The notes: generated by a model from the sequence alone, not told the origin. 64,000 nucleotides of DNA from Candidatus Melainabacteria bacterium (GCA_003153555.1 PLZS01000078.1:1-64000); one strand, 5' to 3'; positions 17,028 to 26,086 are shown, counted from the first letter of the stretch. Made by a program: numbers and translations.

Positions 17028-17237
17028 AATAAAAACACCACCTGAATCGCTTCACGGTGGTGTTAATACTACTGCCTGACTGTCCTTTCGATTGGACTCA
17101 GTATCTATGCTCGCTTCAGTCAGTCCGTCACGTGCATCGGGCTACTTGCTACGGTTTCTGGTCAGCGCCGACCTGATGTTTCCGCATTGCCCCTCGGCTC
17201 AAAGAACTCAACACTTAAGTGAGTGCTCACCGGTTAT
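17028..17237 (-). ncRNA. Repeat-encoded small RNA, copy 1
   Basis: First of four near-identical elements (repeat ~17031-17405). Read on the minus strand, a TATACT box (17244-17249) is followed by ~205 nt of highly conserved sequence. It ends in a 9-bp GC-rich hairpin, AACACCACC / GGTGGTGTT (17034-17042 and 17056-17064), and a U-rich run. Possible internal helices are ACUCA/UGAGU, GGUC/GACC nested in CGG/CCG, and CUGACU/AGUCAG enclosing GUCC/GGAC. No conserved reading frame exists on the minus strand. It does not match 6S, tmRNA, RNase P or SRP RNA as I know them. RNA status is inferred. Confidence 0.6.
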
Positions 17238-17405
17238 GTAATTAGTATAGCGAGCTGACAAATATGTTCCACTACCCCGTAGACTATTTAATCATGCCAT
17301 TCTTGGCATCATCAAGAATAGCTTGTGATAACACTCTTGTGTTTTGGATTTGATTAACAAGCGCTCGGCCAATCCGCTGGCTGCCTCAAATTCGATTTCG
17401 ATATC
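17031..17405 (-). repeat. ~360-bp dispersed repeat, copy 1
   Basis: The four copies (17031, 18142, 19853 and 21337) share one sharp end at the AAACACCACC hairpin. The other end is gradual and fades after the ATTAACAAGCGCTCGG block. All point the same way. The part upstream of the putative RNA start contains inverted repeats (AACAC/GTGTT and ATGCCAAGAATGGCAT). There are no obvious terminal inverted repeats or target duplications. Confidence 0.9.
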
Positions 17406-17557
17406 CATTTGTACAACTTTTTATATGCAAATGAAGAAGCGGACCTTTACCCCTCCTTAACCAGCGGCTGCGAAAGTAGCGTGCACAAACACATCGCGAA
17501 AAGCGCAACTTGAAAATCCCAAGTCCACACTTCCCCTTAACGCGATCCGGAGATAAC

Positions 17558-18004
17558 ATGCACGCCTTAAATCAAGAACGAGCTTTACTCTTTAGTCTCA
17601 ACAGAGCGTTGTTCGCTTTCGATAAAGGTGACGTCGATCTAGCACAGCGGTCGCTGATAGCGTCGTTGCATCATCACTCAAAAGCGAAACCAACCCAACA
17701 GGAACAATTGGCACTGCTTTGGTGCCTTGCCTGGTTCGCCTTTTATGAAGGTCGATCAAGCAGTGCGGAAGCTTTAGCAAAAAAAATTCAATTGATCCAA
17801 GAAAAGTCAGCGAAACCTTGTTCCGCAAAACTTGCGCATACATTATTCGTGCTTTCAATTTTTTGTCGAGCGCAGAACAAGACTGTGGAGGCTGACGAAT
17901 ATGTGCGTAGCTGTCGATCGATGATCGAAACTGAGAATGGGACCAAAACCTGGAGCTATGGCGCCCTTACGAATGCGCTCGACGAGTTCAAGTTGGCAAG
18001 TTAG
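17558..18004 (+). CDS. Small TPR-like protein between repeat copies 1 and 2
   Basis: 148 residues, all helical in appearance, with TPR-like helix pairs (ERALLFSLNRALFAFDKGD; LALLWCLAWFAFYEG; LAHTLFVLSIFCRAQNK). No signal peptide, no catalytic motif. ATG 17558 was chosen because GGAGA lies 4 nt upstream; the frame is open to 17510. It may be related to the larger TPR-like gene at 20320, which sits in a similar position between repeat copies 3 and 4. Function unknown. Confidence 0.65.
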   Translation: MHALNQERALLFSLNRALFAFDKGDVDLAQRSLIASLHHHSKAKPTQQEQLALLWCLAWFAFYEGRSSSAEALAKKIQLIQEKSAKPCSAKLAHTLFVLSIFCRAQNKTVEADEYVRSCRSMIETENGTKTWSYGALTNALDEFKLAS

Positions 18005-18140
18005 AAACAGATTTACGCGAAAGTTGAACATCACCAGAGGTTATTGCGGTGATGTTTTAACTTGTTTAGAGAAGCCAGCGGACAAAAGATCTTTGGAACG
18101 CTGAGCATCAAGCAAACGAAAGCACCAACAAATTGCCAAA

Positions 18141-18348
18141 CAAAAACACCACCCGAATTGCTTCGCGGTGGTGTTTAAACTACTGCCTGACTGTCCTTTC
18201 GATTGGACTCAGTATTTATGCTCGCTTCAGTCAGTCCGTCACGTGCATCGGGCTACTTGCTACGGTTTCTGGTCAGCGCCGACCTGATGTTTCCGCATTG
18301 CCCCTCGGCTCAAAGAACTCAACACTTAAGTGAGTGCTCACCGGTTAT
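18141..18348 (-). ncRNA. Repeat-encoded small RNA, copy 2
   Basis: Second copy. The -10-like box reads TACACT (18355-18360). The terminator stem is AAACACCACC / GGTGGTGTTT (18144-18153 and 18167-18176), followed on the minus strand by TTTTTG. The inner stem is CGAA/TTCG where copies 1 and 4 have TGAA/TTCA: a two-sided change that keeps pairing and supports a folded RNA. Confidence 0.6.
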
Positions 18349-18500
18349 GTTATTAGTGTAGCGAGCTGAAAAATATGTTCCACTACCCCGTAGACTATTT
18401 AATCATGCCATTCTTGGCATCATTAAGAATAGCTTGTGATAACACTCTTGTGTTTTGGATTTGATTAACAAGCGCTCGGGCAACCGACTGGCGGACTTGG
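18142..18500 (-). repeat. ~360-bp dispersed repeat, copy 2
   Basis: About 95% identical to the other copies by eye across the RNA part. After GCGCTCGGGCAA the similarity drops quickly. It lies between the TPR-like gene and the convergent diaminopropionate ammonia-lyase-like gene. Confidence 0.9.
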
Positions 18501-18569
18501 TTTCGGTGCGCATATGCGTTGATATCAGGATTGACGCCCATCAGCTATAGAGAGCATATCTTTTGAAGA

Positions 18570-19748
18570 CTAACTCTGTAATCCAACAATGCTTTCGTAT
18601 GATTGAGGATCCGTTGCGCCCTCGGTTGATATAACCAAAATGGTCGTCTCTTTTGAAATATTGAGAGCATTGCGCGCATGCCGTGCGTCTGGGCTTTCAA
18701 GCAATTTAATAATGCCACCAAAACCTGAAGCTCCAGTTTCGCCTGCCACTATTCCCTCACTTCGAAGTGCACGCATACTCTGTCGTGCATAATCGTCTTC
18801 GATTGCCACCATCACATCGAGACCGCGATATAGCACTGGCCATGCCATTAATGATGGAACTCCGCAATTAAGACCAGCCATTATGGAGTGGTGTGGGCCA
18901 GGCACCGAAACAATTTGACCGGCAAGAATAGAAGAAAAAACGCAGGCAGCATCTACAGGTTCAACGCCAACGATACGTGTTTTTTTCACTGACGCAGCTC
19001 GGCGGTAGTGTTGAACGACGGCTTTGGCCAAGGCTCCCACGCCAATTTGAACTGCGACGATGTCTGGCAATGGCGCGTTCAATTCAGACAATTGATCATC
19101 TATTTCCCAAAATATTGTCGAATAGCCATCGGTTACCCATCGTGGAACATCTTCATAACCTGGCCACGATGTGTCTGATATGACCAGGTTTGTTCTGGAT
19201 GCTTCATTAGCCGATCTTTCAATGGCGTCATCATAGGTGCCATCAATGACGGTGAGCTTTGCACCTTCAGACTCTATAGCCGCTCTTCGTGCGGGCACCA
19301 TGTCGTCAGGCACGAAGATGTGAGAATCGAGCCCCAAGAGAGCGGCCATGTGTGCCACTGCTCTGCCATGATTGCCATCAGTGGCAGCTACTAGCGTCAA
19401 CGGTTTGAGACGACTGACAGCAGTTTTAAGATCCTCAATTGTTTCCCAGTTTCCAAACGAGTCAACGTTAGCTAGTTGCACCATTGCTCGATAAACGGCC
19501 CATGATGCTCCTAAAATTTTGAAGGCCGGCAAACCAAAGCGAAACGATTCGTCCTTGACGAATATCTGTTTGACTCCCATTTGATCTGCTAATTTCTGGG
19601 CTTGAACCAGCTTTGTCGGAGCGTAGCCTGTTAGCCGACGATGAAAAGCGAGTGGGTCTCGATTGGGTTCAGGTCCAACGAGTTGTTCTTGCGCAGCAGA
19701 ATTTACAGTTGATCCTTCACTGAGCATTGATTTTGTCGAAACCGCCAC
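18570..19748 (-). CDS. Diaminopropionate ammonia-lyase-like PLP enzyme
   Basis: Fold-type II PLP enzyme, 392 residues, closest in pattern to diaminopropionate ammonia-lyase (YgeX/DpaL). The PLP-lysine block is FRFGLPAFKILGASWA, a form characteristic of that enzyme. The phosphate/substrate loop is ATDGNHGRAVAH, and VQIGVGALAKAV and EGATDPQSYESIVG follow. The family converts 2,3-diaminopropionate to pyruvate and ammonia; a general threonine/serine dehydratase role is the alternative. The start is the GTG at 19748; an ATG at 19727 is also possible. It is a lone gene between repeat copies 2 and 3. Confidence 0.85.
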   Translation of the reverse strand: MAVSTKSMLSEGSTVNSAAQEQLVGPEPNRDPLAFHRRLTGYAPTKLVQAQKLADQMGVKQIFVKDESFRFGLPAFKILGASWAVYRAMVQLANVDSFGNWETIEDLKTAVSRLKPLTLVAATDGNHGRAVAHMAALLGLDSHIFVPDDMVPARRAAIESEGAKLTVIDGTYDDAIERSANEASRTNLVISDTSWPGYEDVPRWVTDGYSTIFWEIDDQLSELNAPLPDIVAVQIGVGALAKAVVQHYRRAASVKKTRIVGVEPVDAACVFSSILAGQIVSVPGPHHSIMAGLNCGVPSLMAWPVLYRGLDVMVAIEDDYARQSMRALRSEGIVAGETGASGFGGIIKLLESPDARHARNALNISKETTILVISTEGATDPQSYESIVGLQS

Positions 19749-19852
19749 CGTTTCTGATCATTCTCTGGATGCGTCCTAGGTGCTTGCGCTTGTTATACCC
19801 AGTGCAATGCCATGCTCGCGTTGGCACACTCGAAAGACTGAGAAGACAAATG

Positions 19853-20058
19853 AAAACACCACCAGAATTGCTTCGCGGTGGTGTTTAAACTACTGCCTGA
19901 CTGTCCTTTCGATTGGACTCAGTATTTATGCTCGCTTCAGTCAGTCCGTCACGTGCATCGGGCTACTTGCTACGGTTTCTGGTCAGCGCCGACCTGATGT
20001 TTCCGCATTGCCCCTCGGCTCAAAGAACTCAACACTTAAGTGAGTGCTCACCGGTTAT
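19853..20058 (-). ncRNA. Repeat-encoded small RNA, copy 3
   Basis: Third copy. TATACT box at 20065-20070. Terminator stem AAACACCACC / GGTGGTGTTT (19854-19863 and 19877-19886), minus-strand run TTTTCA. The inner loop stem has one mismatch (AGAA/TTCG), an intermediate state between the two paired forms in the other copies. Confidence 0.6.
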
Positions 20059-20215
20059 GCAATTAGTATAGCGAGCTGACAAATATGTTCCACTACCCCG
20101 TAGACTATTTAATCATGCCATTCTTGGCATCATCGAGAATAGCTTGTGATACCACTCTTGTAATTCGAATTTGATTAACAAGCGCTCGGCCAATCCGCTG
20201 GCTGACTTGAATTGG
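19853..20215 (-). repeat. ~360-bp dispersed repeat, copy 3
   Basis: Same orientation and extent as the other copies. Its distal edge keeps weak similarity to copy 1 for a further ~60 bp (AAT/GAAGAAG-type sequence), so the ancestral unit was longer than 360 bp on that side. Confidence 0.9.
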
Positions 20216-20319
20216 ATGTGAATATGTATTGGTATTACTTTGTATGCAACTCAAGAAGTAATTGACTTAGCAGTGGGAACGAACAATGATGGTGAGGCAG
20301 AGTCGTGGCCACTATATAA

Positions 20320-21324
20320 ATGAACAGTGAAACAGAAAAAGAGCAATCGGGCGATACTCGAAAGCATGTAATGGATTGCATGCAACTTGCATATTGCTGC
20401 GTTCTTCAAAATAATCCATCCCAAGCATTACAATATTTCACCAATGCCTATGCCTTGGCGCAGTCATCAGAATATGACCTAGCCATACGCTCTTTGGTCG
20501 GCAAGGGCGTTGTTCAAATTCTGCAAGGCGATGCTGAGACGGCGATTGGCGAATTAGGTAAATGTCCCAGCCTATCGGATCTTTATGCAGCGATTAAGGT
20601 TGAGATCAAGGGTCCGTTAAGTGGACATCTGGCGTTTGGCGATCTGTTGTTCCGAATAGCCGAAGATCATGCTAAACGGAATGAATTCCAGCAAGCAACC
20701 AACTTCTATGGCTATGCTCAGGAAGCCTATTCTAAGGTTGCTGGCCCTGGCAGTGCCCAGGTTGCCAGATGCATTGAACGCCAATCCGCAATGGACACCG
20801 ACCCTGGTGCTTTGAAGACAACAGAGGAGTACCTGCAAACGCTTCTCGATTGTGCGGTAAAAGCAGGCGGACCATTTACACCAGATGCGTTGGCGGCGCA
20901 TCTCGAGCTGGCGAGACATTTACTAGCCGCATCCAAAGTGACTTTGTACTCTAATAACTACGACGCAGCTTGCGACTGGCTTACCAGAGCGTTTGACGAA
21001 CTTGAATATGCCAACTCAATTATTCCTCCAGCTACGCATTCGACCCAATTTTACGTCAGCCCGGTTAATGCATTTGGGTCCGATGCAATCGATCCCTCGG
21101 TTAAGGAACACGAAGGACTCCGAATCCTCTCGGATGGCGAATATTCCGACATGGTCGATGTCACGTTCAATCTGGTCACCAAAGTAACTGGAGCGCGGCG
21201 ACTGCTTTTGTTGTCTAAGGCGGAACGGGCGTTTATTTCGCAGAGAGGAGAAGGCACCAGCGAAGTGCTTAACTTACGCCAATGCATGAACCAACCTTTG
21301 CGGAGAAAGCCAGACCCAGCGTAA
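20320..21324 (+). CDS. TPR-like helical repeat protein of unknown function
   Basis: 334 residues, no signal peptide or TM helix. Repeated helix pairs of TPR type are seen: CMQLAYCCVLQNNPSQALQY at the start, LLFRIAEDHAKRNEFQQATN near residue 110, and HLELARHLLAASKVTLYSNN near 195. The C-terminal ~90 residues (from SPVNAFGSDAID) look like a different, non-repeat module ending in a short basic tail. No catalytic motif. The ATG at 20320 has only a weak ribosome site. It lies alone between repeat copies 3 and 4. Confidence 0.75.
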   Translation: MNSETEKEQSGDTRKHVMDCMQLAYCCVLQNNPSQALQYFTNAYALAQSSEYDLAIRSLVGKGVVQILQGDAETAIGELGKCPSLSDLYAAIKVEIKGPLSGHLAFGDLLFRIAEDHAKRNEFQQATNFYGYAQEAYSKVAGPGSAQVARCIERQSAMDTDPGALKTTEEYLQTLLDCAVKAGGPFTPDALAAHLELARHLLAASKVTLYSNNYDAACDWLTRAFDELEYANSIIPPATHSTQFYVSPVNAFGSDAIDPSVKEHEGLRILSDGEYSDMVDVTFNLVTKVTGARRLLLLSKAERAFISQRGEGTSEVLNLRQCMNQPLRRKPDPA

Positions 21325-21336
21325 TTTCAAGACACA

Positions 21337-21545
21337 ATAAAAACACCACCTGAATTGCTTCACGGTGGTGTTTAAACTACTGCCTGACTGTCCTTTCGAT
21401 TGGACTCAGTATTTATGCTCGCTTCAGTCAGTCCGTCACGTGCATCGGGCTACTTGCTACGGTTTCTGGTCAGCGCCGACCTGATGTTTCCGCAATGCCC
21501 CTCGGCTCAAAGCACTCAACACTTAAGTGAGTGCTCACCGGTTAT
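21337..21545 (-). ncRNA. Repeat-encoded small RNA, copy 4
   Basis: Fourth copy. TATACT box at 21552-21557. Terminator stem AAACACCACC / GGTGGTGTTT (21341-21350 and 21364-21373), minus-strand run TTTTATTG. The terminator begins only 13 nt after the stop of the convergent TPR-like gene and could end transcription in both directions. Two single-base differences (GCAATG, AAGCACTC) set it apart from the other copies. Confidence 0.6.
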
Positions 21546-21700
21546 GCAATTAGTATAACGAGCTGACAAATATGTTCCACTACCCCGTAGACTATTTAAT
21601 CATGCCATTCTTGGCAACATCAAGAATAGCTTGTGATAACACTCTAGTGTTTTGGATTTGATTAACAAGCGCTCGGGCAATCCGCTGGATGACCTAAATT
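21337..21700 (-). repeat. ~360-bp dispersed repeat, copy 4
   Basis: Last copy in the series; same orientation. It ends before the metallophosphoesterase gene. No further copy is seen in the window. Confidence 0.9.
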
Positions 21701-21766
21701 CGATTCGCATATACAACCAATACATTTCAATATCCAACATCCTAATAACCAATGTCGCGATGCATC

Positions 21767-22315
21767 CTAATAATCGATGTCGTGAACAAGTTTCCAGATC
21801 TGATCTTCATGCACCGGTTCGTAATTCCAAACATCAACGCCAACGTTAATCTGCCTTTCGTTGGTCGTCCAACGCTGATGGACGTGACCATGGAGAAGAA
21901 TGCGACCATCATTTATCGGCCGGTATTCAGGATACCTATCGTCGTCTTGATCATGGTATGGCATGTGGTGCAAGTGCAATCCTTGCCATTCCAATTCATC
22001 ATAAACTTCGGAAAAGTAATTTCGATAGAGTGATAATTGCCCCCATTTGCCATCATGATTGCAAGGATGACAGCCATCATGGTTGCCAGCGATCAAAATT
22101 TTCTTTCCTTTGAGCCTTGGCGCGTATTGCTCCATGACGCTATTCTTCAATGAAAAATCGCCCAGATAATAAACGGTGTCTTCACTGCCGACTAAATTAT
22201 TCCAGGATTCGACCAATCCCTCGTTCATTTCTGCAATAGTTGCGAATGGACGATCACAATATTCGATAATATTTTTGTGACCAAAGTGGTGGTCAGACGT
22301 GAACCAGTTAGTCAT
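21767..22315 (-). CDS. Calcineurin-like metallophosphoesterase
   Basis: A compact 182-residue metallophosphoesterase with all metal-binding motifs: SDHHFGH (D-x-H), LGDFS (GD), IAGNHDG (GNHD), the His in HHMPYH and HGHVHQR (GHxH). It lacks signal peptide and TM helices, so it is cytosolic. This short form is common in phages and bacteria, where the natural substrate is usually unknown; phosphodiesters are typical. ATG with GGTGA 8 nt upstream. It is convergent to nothing close and lies at the end of the repeat series. Confidence 0.92.
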   Translation of the reverse strand: MTNWFTSDHHFGHKNIIEYCDRPFATIAEMNEGLVESWNNLVGSEDTVYYLGDFSLKNSVMEQYAPRLKGKKILIAGNHDGCHPCNHDGKWGQLSLYRNYFSEVYDELEWQGLHLHHMPYHDQDDDRYPEYRPINDGRILLHGHVHQRWTTNERQINVGVDVWNYEPVHEDQIWKLVHDIDY

Positions 22316-22452
22316 TGCGCAATCACCAAGATAAATCGGTGCTCTAATGTTAGCTGAATATCTCTAAATTCGCTCGTCAAACGTCCAATCCGATTCAGCA
22401 GTAAGCAAGGCAACAGCAGTCAATATCGACAGAGTTACAAAGCAGATGCTGT

Positions 22453-23421
22453 TCAGGTTTTGAGACGTGAGGCGAGCCAAGCTTGATCAAATATAGTGTC
22501 CATGTACAACCGGCCCGTGTCAGGCAGCACCGCTACAACCGTTAACGCACTATCCTTCATTTGTTCACAAAATTGCATGGCAGCAGCGAGTACGCAGCCC
22601 GATGAGCTGCCACCAAATATAGCTTCTTTATCTAGCAGCTGATGAGCAGTTTCAATGGAGCATTGATCACTTACTTGTATTGAGTGATCAATCATTTCCA
22701 TATTAAAATTACCGGCTATAAAATCTCCGCCTATTCCTTCAACCAGATAGGGAGCTGGATGTGGTTCGGTACCTTTCTGCCAGTCAGACAACATGCTGCC
22801 GACCGGATCCGCTAACACTAATTTTATCGAAGGCTTTTGCTCCTTCAGATATTTTCCAGCTCCGCACAATGTGCCACCGGTACCGATACCAGCAACTAAA
22901 ACGTCAACTGTGCCGTCGGTTTGTTTCCAGATTTCCGGTCCCGTGAATTTATAGTGCGCGTCTAGATTGTGGTGATTCTCAAACTGGTCCACATACCAGG
23001 CGTTCTGCTCTTTGGCGATACGTCTGCCTTGATTGATAAAGTGGTCCGGATCATCAATCAATTTGCCACCAGGCACAACGAGCGTTTCGGCGCCAAGAAC
23101 TTGCATCATGTGCACTTTCTCTTTCCCTACTTTTTCGGTCATCACAGTAATCAACTTGTGACCTTTGAGTTTCGCTGCCAAAGCCAATCCAATGCCTGTA
23201 TTTCCTCCTGTCGCTTCGACTATTAACTGACCTGGTTTGAGCCGCCCTTCTTTCTTGGCTTGCTCAACCATGTAGAAAGCTATTCTGTCCTTTACAGATC
23301 CGCCTGGATTCATAAATTCACACTTCGCCAGTAAAGTGTGTTGAGACTCTCGATTGATTCTGCTTAAACGAATCATAGGCGTGTTGCCAACCGCGTCTGC
23401 GATCGAGTCTAATATTTGCAC
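22453..23421 (-). CDS. Cysteine synthase / cystathionine beta-synthase family enzyme
   Basis: Fold-type II PLP enzyme of the CysK/CBS family. Motifs: GNTPMIRL, the PLP lysine in NPGGSVKDR, the substrate loop EATGGNTGIG, the phosphate-binding GIGTGGTLCGAGKY, and SSSGCVLAA near the end. It makes cysteine from O-acetylserine (CysK) or cystathionine (CBS); the C-terminal PDTGRLYMDTIF is CBS-like, and no CBS pair domain follows. GTG 23421 was chosen because AAGGAA lies 6 nt upstream and the family's ILDSIADAVGNTP start fits; the open frame reaches 23601 with no conserved sequence. Which of the two reactions it performs is undecided. Confidence 0.88.
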   Translation of the reverse strand: MQILDSIADAVGNTPMIRLSRINRESQHTLLAKCEFMNPGGSVKDRIAFYMVEQAKKEGRLKPGQLIVEATGGNTGIGLALAAKLKGHKLITVMTEKVGKEKVHMMQVLGAETLVVPGGKLIDDPDHFINQGRRIAKEQNAWYVDQFENHHNLDAHYKFTGPEIWKQTDGTVDVLVAGIGTGGTLCGAGKYLKEQKPSIKLVLADPVGSMLSDWQKGTEPHPAPYLVEGIGGDFIAGNFNMEMIDHSIQVSDQCSIETAHQLLDKEAIFGGSSSGCVLAAAMQFCEQMKDSALTVVAVLPDTGRLYMDTIFDQAWLASRLKT

Positions 23422-23638
23422 GATAGGTTCCTTCTTAGTGCTACGAAGCCCAAGTATATTCCAGTTGATCACAGGTCTGTCTAGCAGTCGCGATAATACA
23501 ACTCGCGTTAAGGCGCATGTCCTCAGAGATTCTCTATTGCCCGGCCAAGGATAAACATAGTTATCTCTGTTAAATGAAAATTGAACGATAAGTTCATACA
23601 ATCTGTGTGGACCAATGTGCCGCTTTTGAGGTGAGACG

Positions 23639-24064
23639 ATGTCGGAGAATTTGACGAGCGAAAGTGATGCTCCTGAAAAGCCTATGGAAAGACGCCGCGC
23701 GCGCTTGCCTCAGCCTGATTTCTTGCATTACAAGAGTCAAAACGCCTATCCGGGTCCGAACTATTTCTTTGTCGGACATTCGTTCAATTTGGAAGATTCG
23801 GCTCAGGTTAGCGATTTCACAGAAAAAAGGGCAACTGCAATAAACGAGGTATTCGTGGATGACACCCTGTGGGCGCCCGTAGACGCTGCATTAGGCAATC
23901 AGAATTTTTCAAAAGTATTGAGCAGATTTGAGCATGACTTTCTTCATCGGTTGGACGATGCCCTGATTGGACCGGCGATTGATAAGAGCGGTAAAAAAAT
24001 AGCTGAATCGTTCACGATCTGGCGCAAGGAAATGAGACGGCAGGACAAGCAGGAATCGGCTTAA
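23639..24064 (+). CDS. Small soluble protein of unknown function
   Basis: 141 residues, charged, no signal peptide. Notable parts are an Arg/Pro-rich N-terminus (MERRRARLPQPDFLHY), then PGPNYFFVGHSFNLED, a helical middle and a basic C-terminal helix (FTIWRKEMRRQDK). No known family was recognised. GAGG lies 7 nt before the ATG. The first ~35 nt of the divergent open frame on the other strand overlap it. Confidence 0.65.
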   Translation: MSENLTSESDAPEKPMERRRARLPQPDFLHYKSQNAYPGPNYFFVGHSFNLEDSAQVSDFTEKRATAINEVFVDDTLWAPVDAALGNQNFSKVLSRFEHDFLHRLDDALIGPAIDKSGKKIAESFTIWRKEMRRQDKQESA

Positions 24065-24080
24065 GCTTGAAGCCTCACCT

Positions 24081-24224
24081 GGAAGCGCAGGCATCCTTGC
24101 CGGCATCTAACTGACCAGGGAGCGCGGCATCCCTGGATGTTCCAATAGCCTGTGAGCGCTTGCATCTATCACGTTTGAATGGTCTGAGAGCGCTGGCATC
24201 CTTGGCTGTACCTAACATGACCTG
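24081..24224 (+). repeat. Four imperfect ~35-bp GAGCGC..GGCATCC repeats
   Basis: Four direct, degenerate units beginning near 24081, 24118, 24153 and 24186, each with (G)AGCGCnGGCATCC-TGG. The same GAGCGC core occurs in the intergenic cluster at 29636-29750. They fill the otherwise gene-free gap between two genes and look like a short interspersed repeat family rather than regulatory sites. Confidence 0.75.
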
Positions 24225-24304
24225 AGTCAAAGCTGGATTGACGATCGGCGGGCCCGGGCATAAATGAGTGGCGACCACCATTAGCGCTGCAAGCAGGACG
24301 TCAG

Positions 24305-26086
24305 GTGAGCGAACTTCTTGATAAAACTGAACAACCGGACTTGGTCGTGACCGATCCTGTGATCTTGGTTGAGAGCGATAAGGGCGACATCAATCCGAGT
24401 TCGAACTCTAGCCAGGGTTCGGATCCAAATCCAAGTTCGAGTTCGGATCTAAATTCTACGAGTTCAGCACTGAATTCCCCTTCTAGTTCAAGTCCGACCA
24501 CGAGTACGACTGCAAGTTCGGATTCAAGTGCGTCGAGTGCTCAAGAATTGGACAGTGATCAAATAAATCTGCCAGAGCAGAAAACACAAGCCTTTAAACC
24601 CTGCACAGTTTCTGTTGATTCAAATGAAACAAATGAATCTAGCCCTATGCCTAGTGGTCCCTCACTGAATATGAGCGGAGTTATTCGACACCGAGTAATC
24701 ACTGGAATTTGCATTTCACTATCGTTGGCTGTTTTAAGCCTAGGCACCCTTGATTTACGTGGATTGATTGAAAAAGATGCCACCATAGACTCGAAATTCA
24801 ATGTGACATATAAGCAAAAAACTCAAGACCATTTATCTCCGAACCTTACTTTTGCAGATTCAAGCATGACTGGCGAAGGGCTTCGGCCAATTTTTACACC
24901 ATCACCATCAACCAACGGCAACGTCGTAGGATTCGCGGACCAAACCGGAAATGTTGTGATTCCACCAACATACTTTGAAGTCGGTAAGTTTCAAGATGGA
25001 CTAGCTGCGGTCAAAGTACGCCAGCTCATTGGCGACAGCGAACGAAGCGAAATGGACAGATACCACATTGTAAAGGCAAGAAGTGATACCTGGGGCTATG
25101 TGGATAAGTCTGGCAAGGTAGTAATAAAACCACAATTCAACGAAGCATCCACGTTTGAGAACGGTGTCGCAGCGGTGCAGCAGGATTTTAAGGGAGCATT
25201 GATCGACAAAAGCGGAAATGTGATCATCAAGAGCAATGTCAATGAGACACCGGCTAAGTTTGGTGACTTGTATCAAATTTTCGGACCTCACCTTAAAAGT
25301 GGACTCGTCGACCAGACTGGCAAGTGGATCCTGCCACCAAACTACGACAAAATCGAAACGATCGAAAATCATAATGTCACAGCCAATATTCCGCAAATCA
25401 CTCAATCATCAAAAGTAGACGCTTTAAAAGGCGCGCAACACTTTAAGATCTGGCAAAACGGGCGCTGCGGAATTATTGACCGAGCAGGCAAAGTCGTTAT
25501 TTTTCCTCAATACGATGACATTACTTCCTTCAACAAAGGGCATGCGGCCGTTTCCATTGACGGCAATTATGGCTTCGTAGATACCAACAATAATGTTGTA
25601 ATCGAACCTCGCTATAACTTCGTCACGGCATTCGACGATGTGATTGCAGCGAAAGATGGTCGCAAGTGGCAGCTGCTCGATTCGACCGGCAAAGTCTTAG
25701 ATATTCCAATTGACGGTGTGATTGCAAACCGAAGCACGCCGTGGATATCTGAGGGCTTCGGACCTTTCATCAGGGGCAAGCTCTGCGGATTTGTGAACAG
25801 CAAAGGTGTGGTCGCCATCAGTCCACAATATGATTTCGTCATGGGATTTTCAAACGGTTACGCGTTAGTCTGGAAAGATGGAGTGTGGAAATACATCAAT
25901 AAGCAAGGCAATCTCGCATCGGAGAGATCTTTTTCCACGGCCTCTCAGTTTCACAACAATCAGGCCGATGTAAGCATTTCCGGAGAACTCTATAAATTCG
26001 TAAACGCCGGAAATATCGATAACGAAAAATACAGATTTGATAGCAAGCGAGATGACTTTATCAACGGATACAAAGGAGAACTTTAA
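24305..26086 (+). CDS. Membrane protein with WG (KWG) beta repeats
   Basis: 593 residues, GTG start. Residues ~25-90 are Ser/Asn-rich and disordered, a TM helix lies at about 131-150, and the remaining ~400 residues carry about eight WG repeats (GFADQTGNVVIPPTYFEVGKF-like units: G-[FY]-[IV]-[DN]-xxGxxVIxPx[YF]). WG repeats form an extracellular beta-propeller-like ligand or protein-binding surface. The stop lies 2 nt before the next start, so the gene heads an operon with the two kinases at 26089 and 28184. The likely role is an outer sensor or partner for those kinases (inference). Confidence 0.88.
   Translation: MSELLDKTEQPDLVVTDPVILVESDKGDINPSSNSSQGSDPNPSSSSDLNSTSSALNSPSSSSPTTSTTASSDSSASSAQELDSDQINLPEQKTQAFKPCTVSVDSNETNESSPMPSGPSLNMSGVIRHRVITGICISLSLAVLSLGTLDLRGLIEKDATIDSKFNVTYKQKTQDHLSPNLTFADSSMTGEGLRPIFTPSPSTNGNVVGFADQTGNVVIPPTYFEVGKFQDGLAAVKVRQLIGDSERSEMDRYHIVKARSDTWGYVDKSGKVVIKPQFNEASTFENGVAAVQQDFKGALIDKSGNVIIKSNVNETPAKFGDLYQIFGPHLKSGLVDQTGKWILPPNYDKIETIENHNVTANIPQITQSSKVDALKGAQHFKIWQNGRCGIIDRAGKVVIFPQYDDITSFNKGHAAVSIDGNYGFVDTNNNVVIEPRYNFVTAFDDVIAAKDGRKWQLLDSTGKVLDIPIDGVIANRSTPWISEGFGPFIRGKLCGFVNSKGVVAISPQYDFVMGFSNGYALVWKDGVWKYINKQGNLASERSFSTASQFHNNQADVSISGELYKFVNAGNIDNEKYRFDSKRDDFINGYKGEL

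Noticed and set aside
17028..17237. 6S RNA for the repeat transcript
   Set aside because: The 5' and 3' ends do not pair into the single long hairpin with central bubble that 6S needs, and four copies would be unusual.
18133..18333. Small plus-strand open frames inside the repeats (also at 19780)
   Set aside because: They exist only because the repeats are conserved as nucleotide sequence, copies 1 and 4 do not keep the frame, and the terminator lies inside.
17031..21700. Integron-like attC interpretation of the four repeats (TTAACAAGCGC at one edge)
   Set aside because: No matching GTTRRRY core at the other edge, repeats of 360 bp are too long, gene orientation is mixed, and no integrase is seen.
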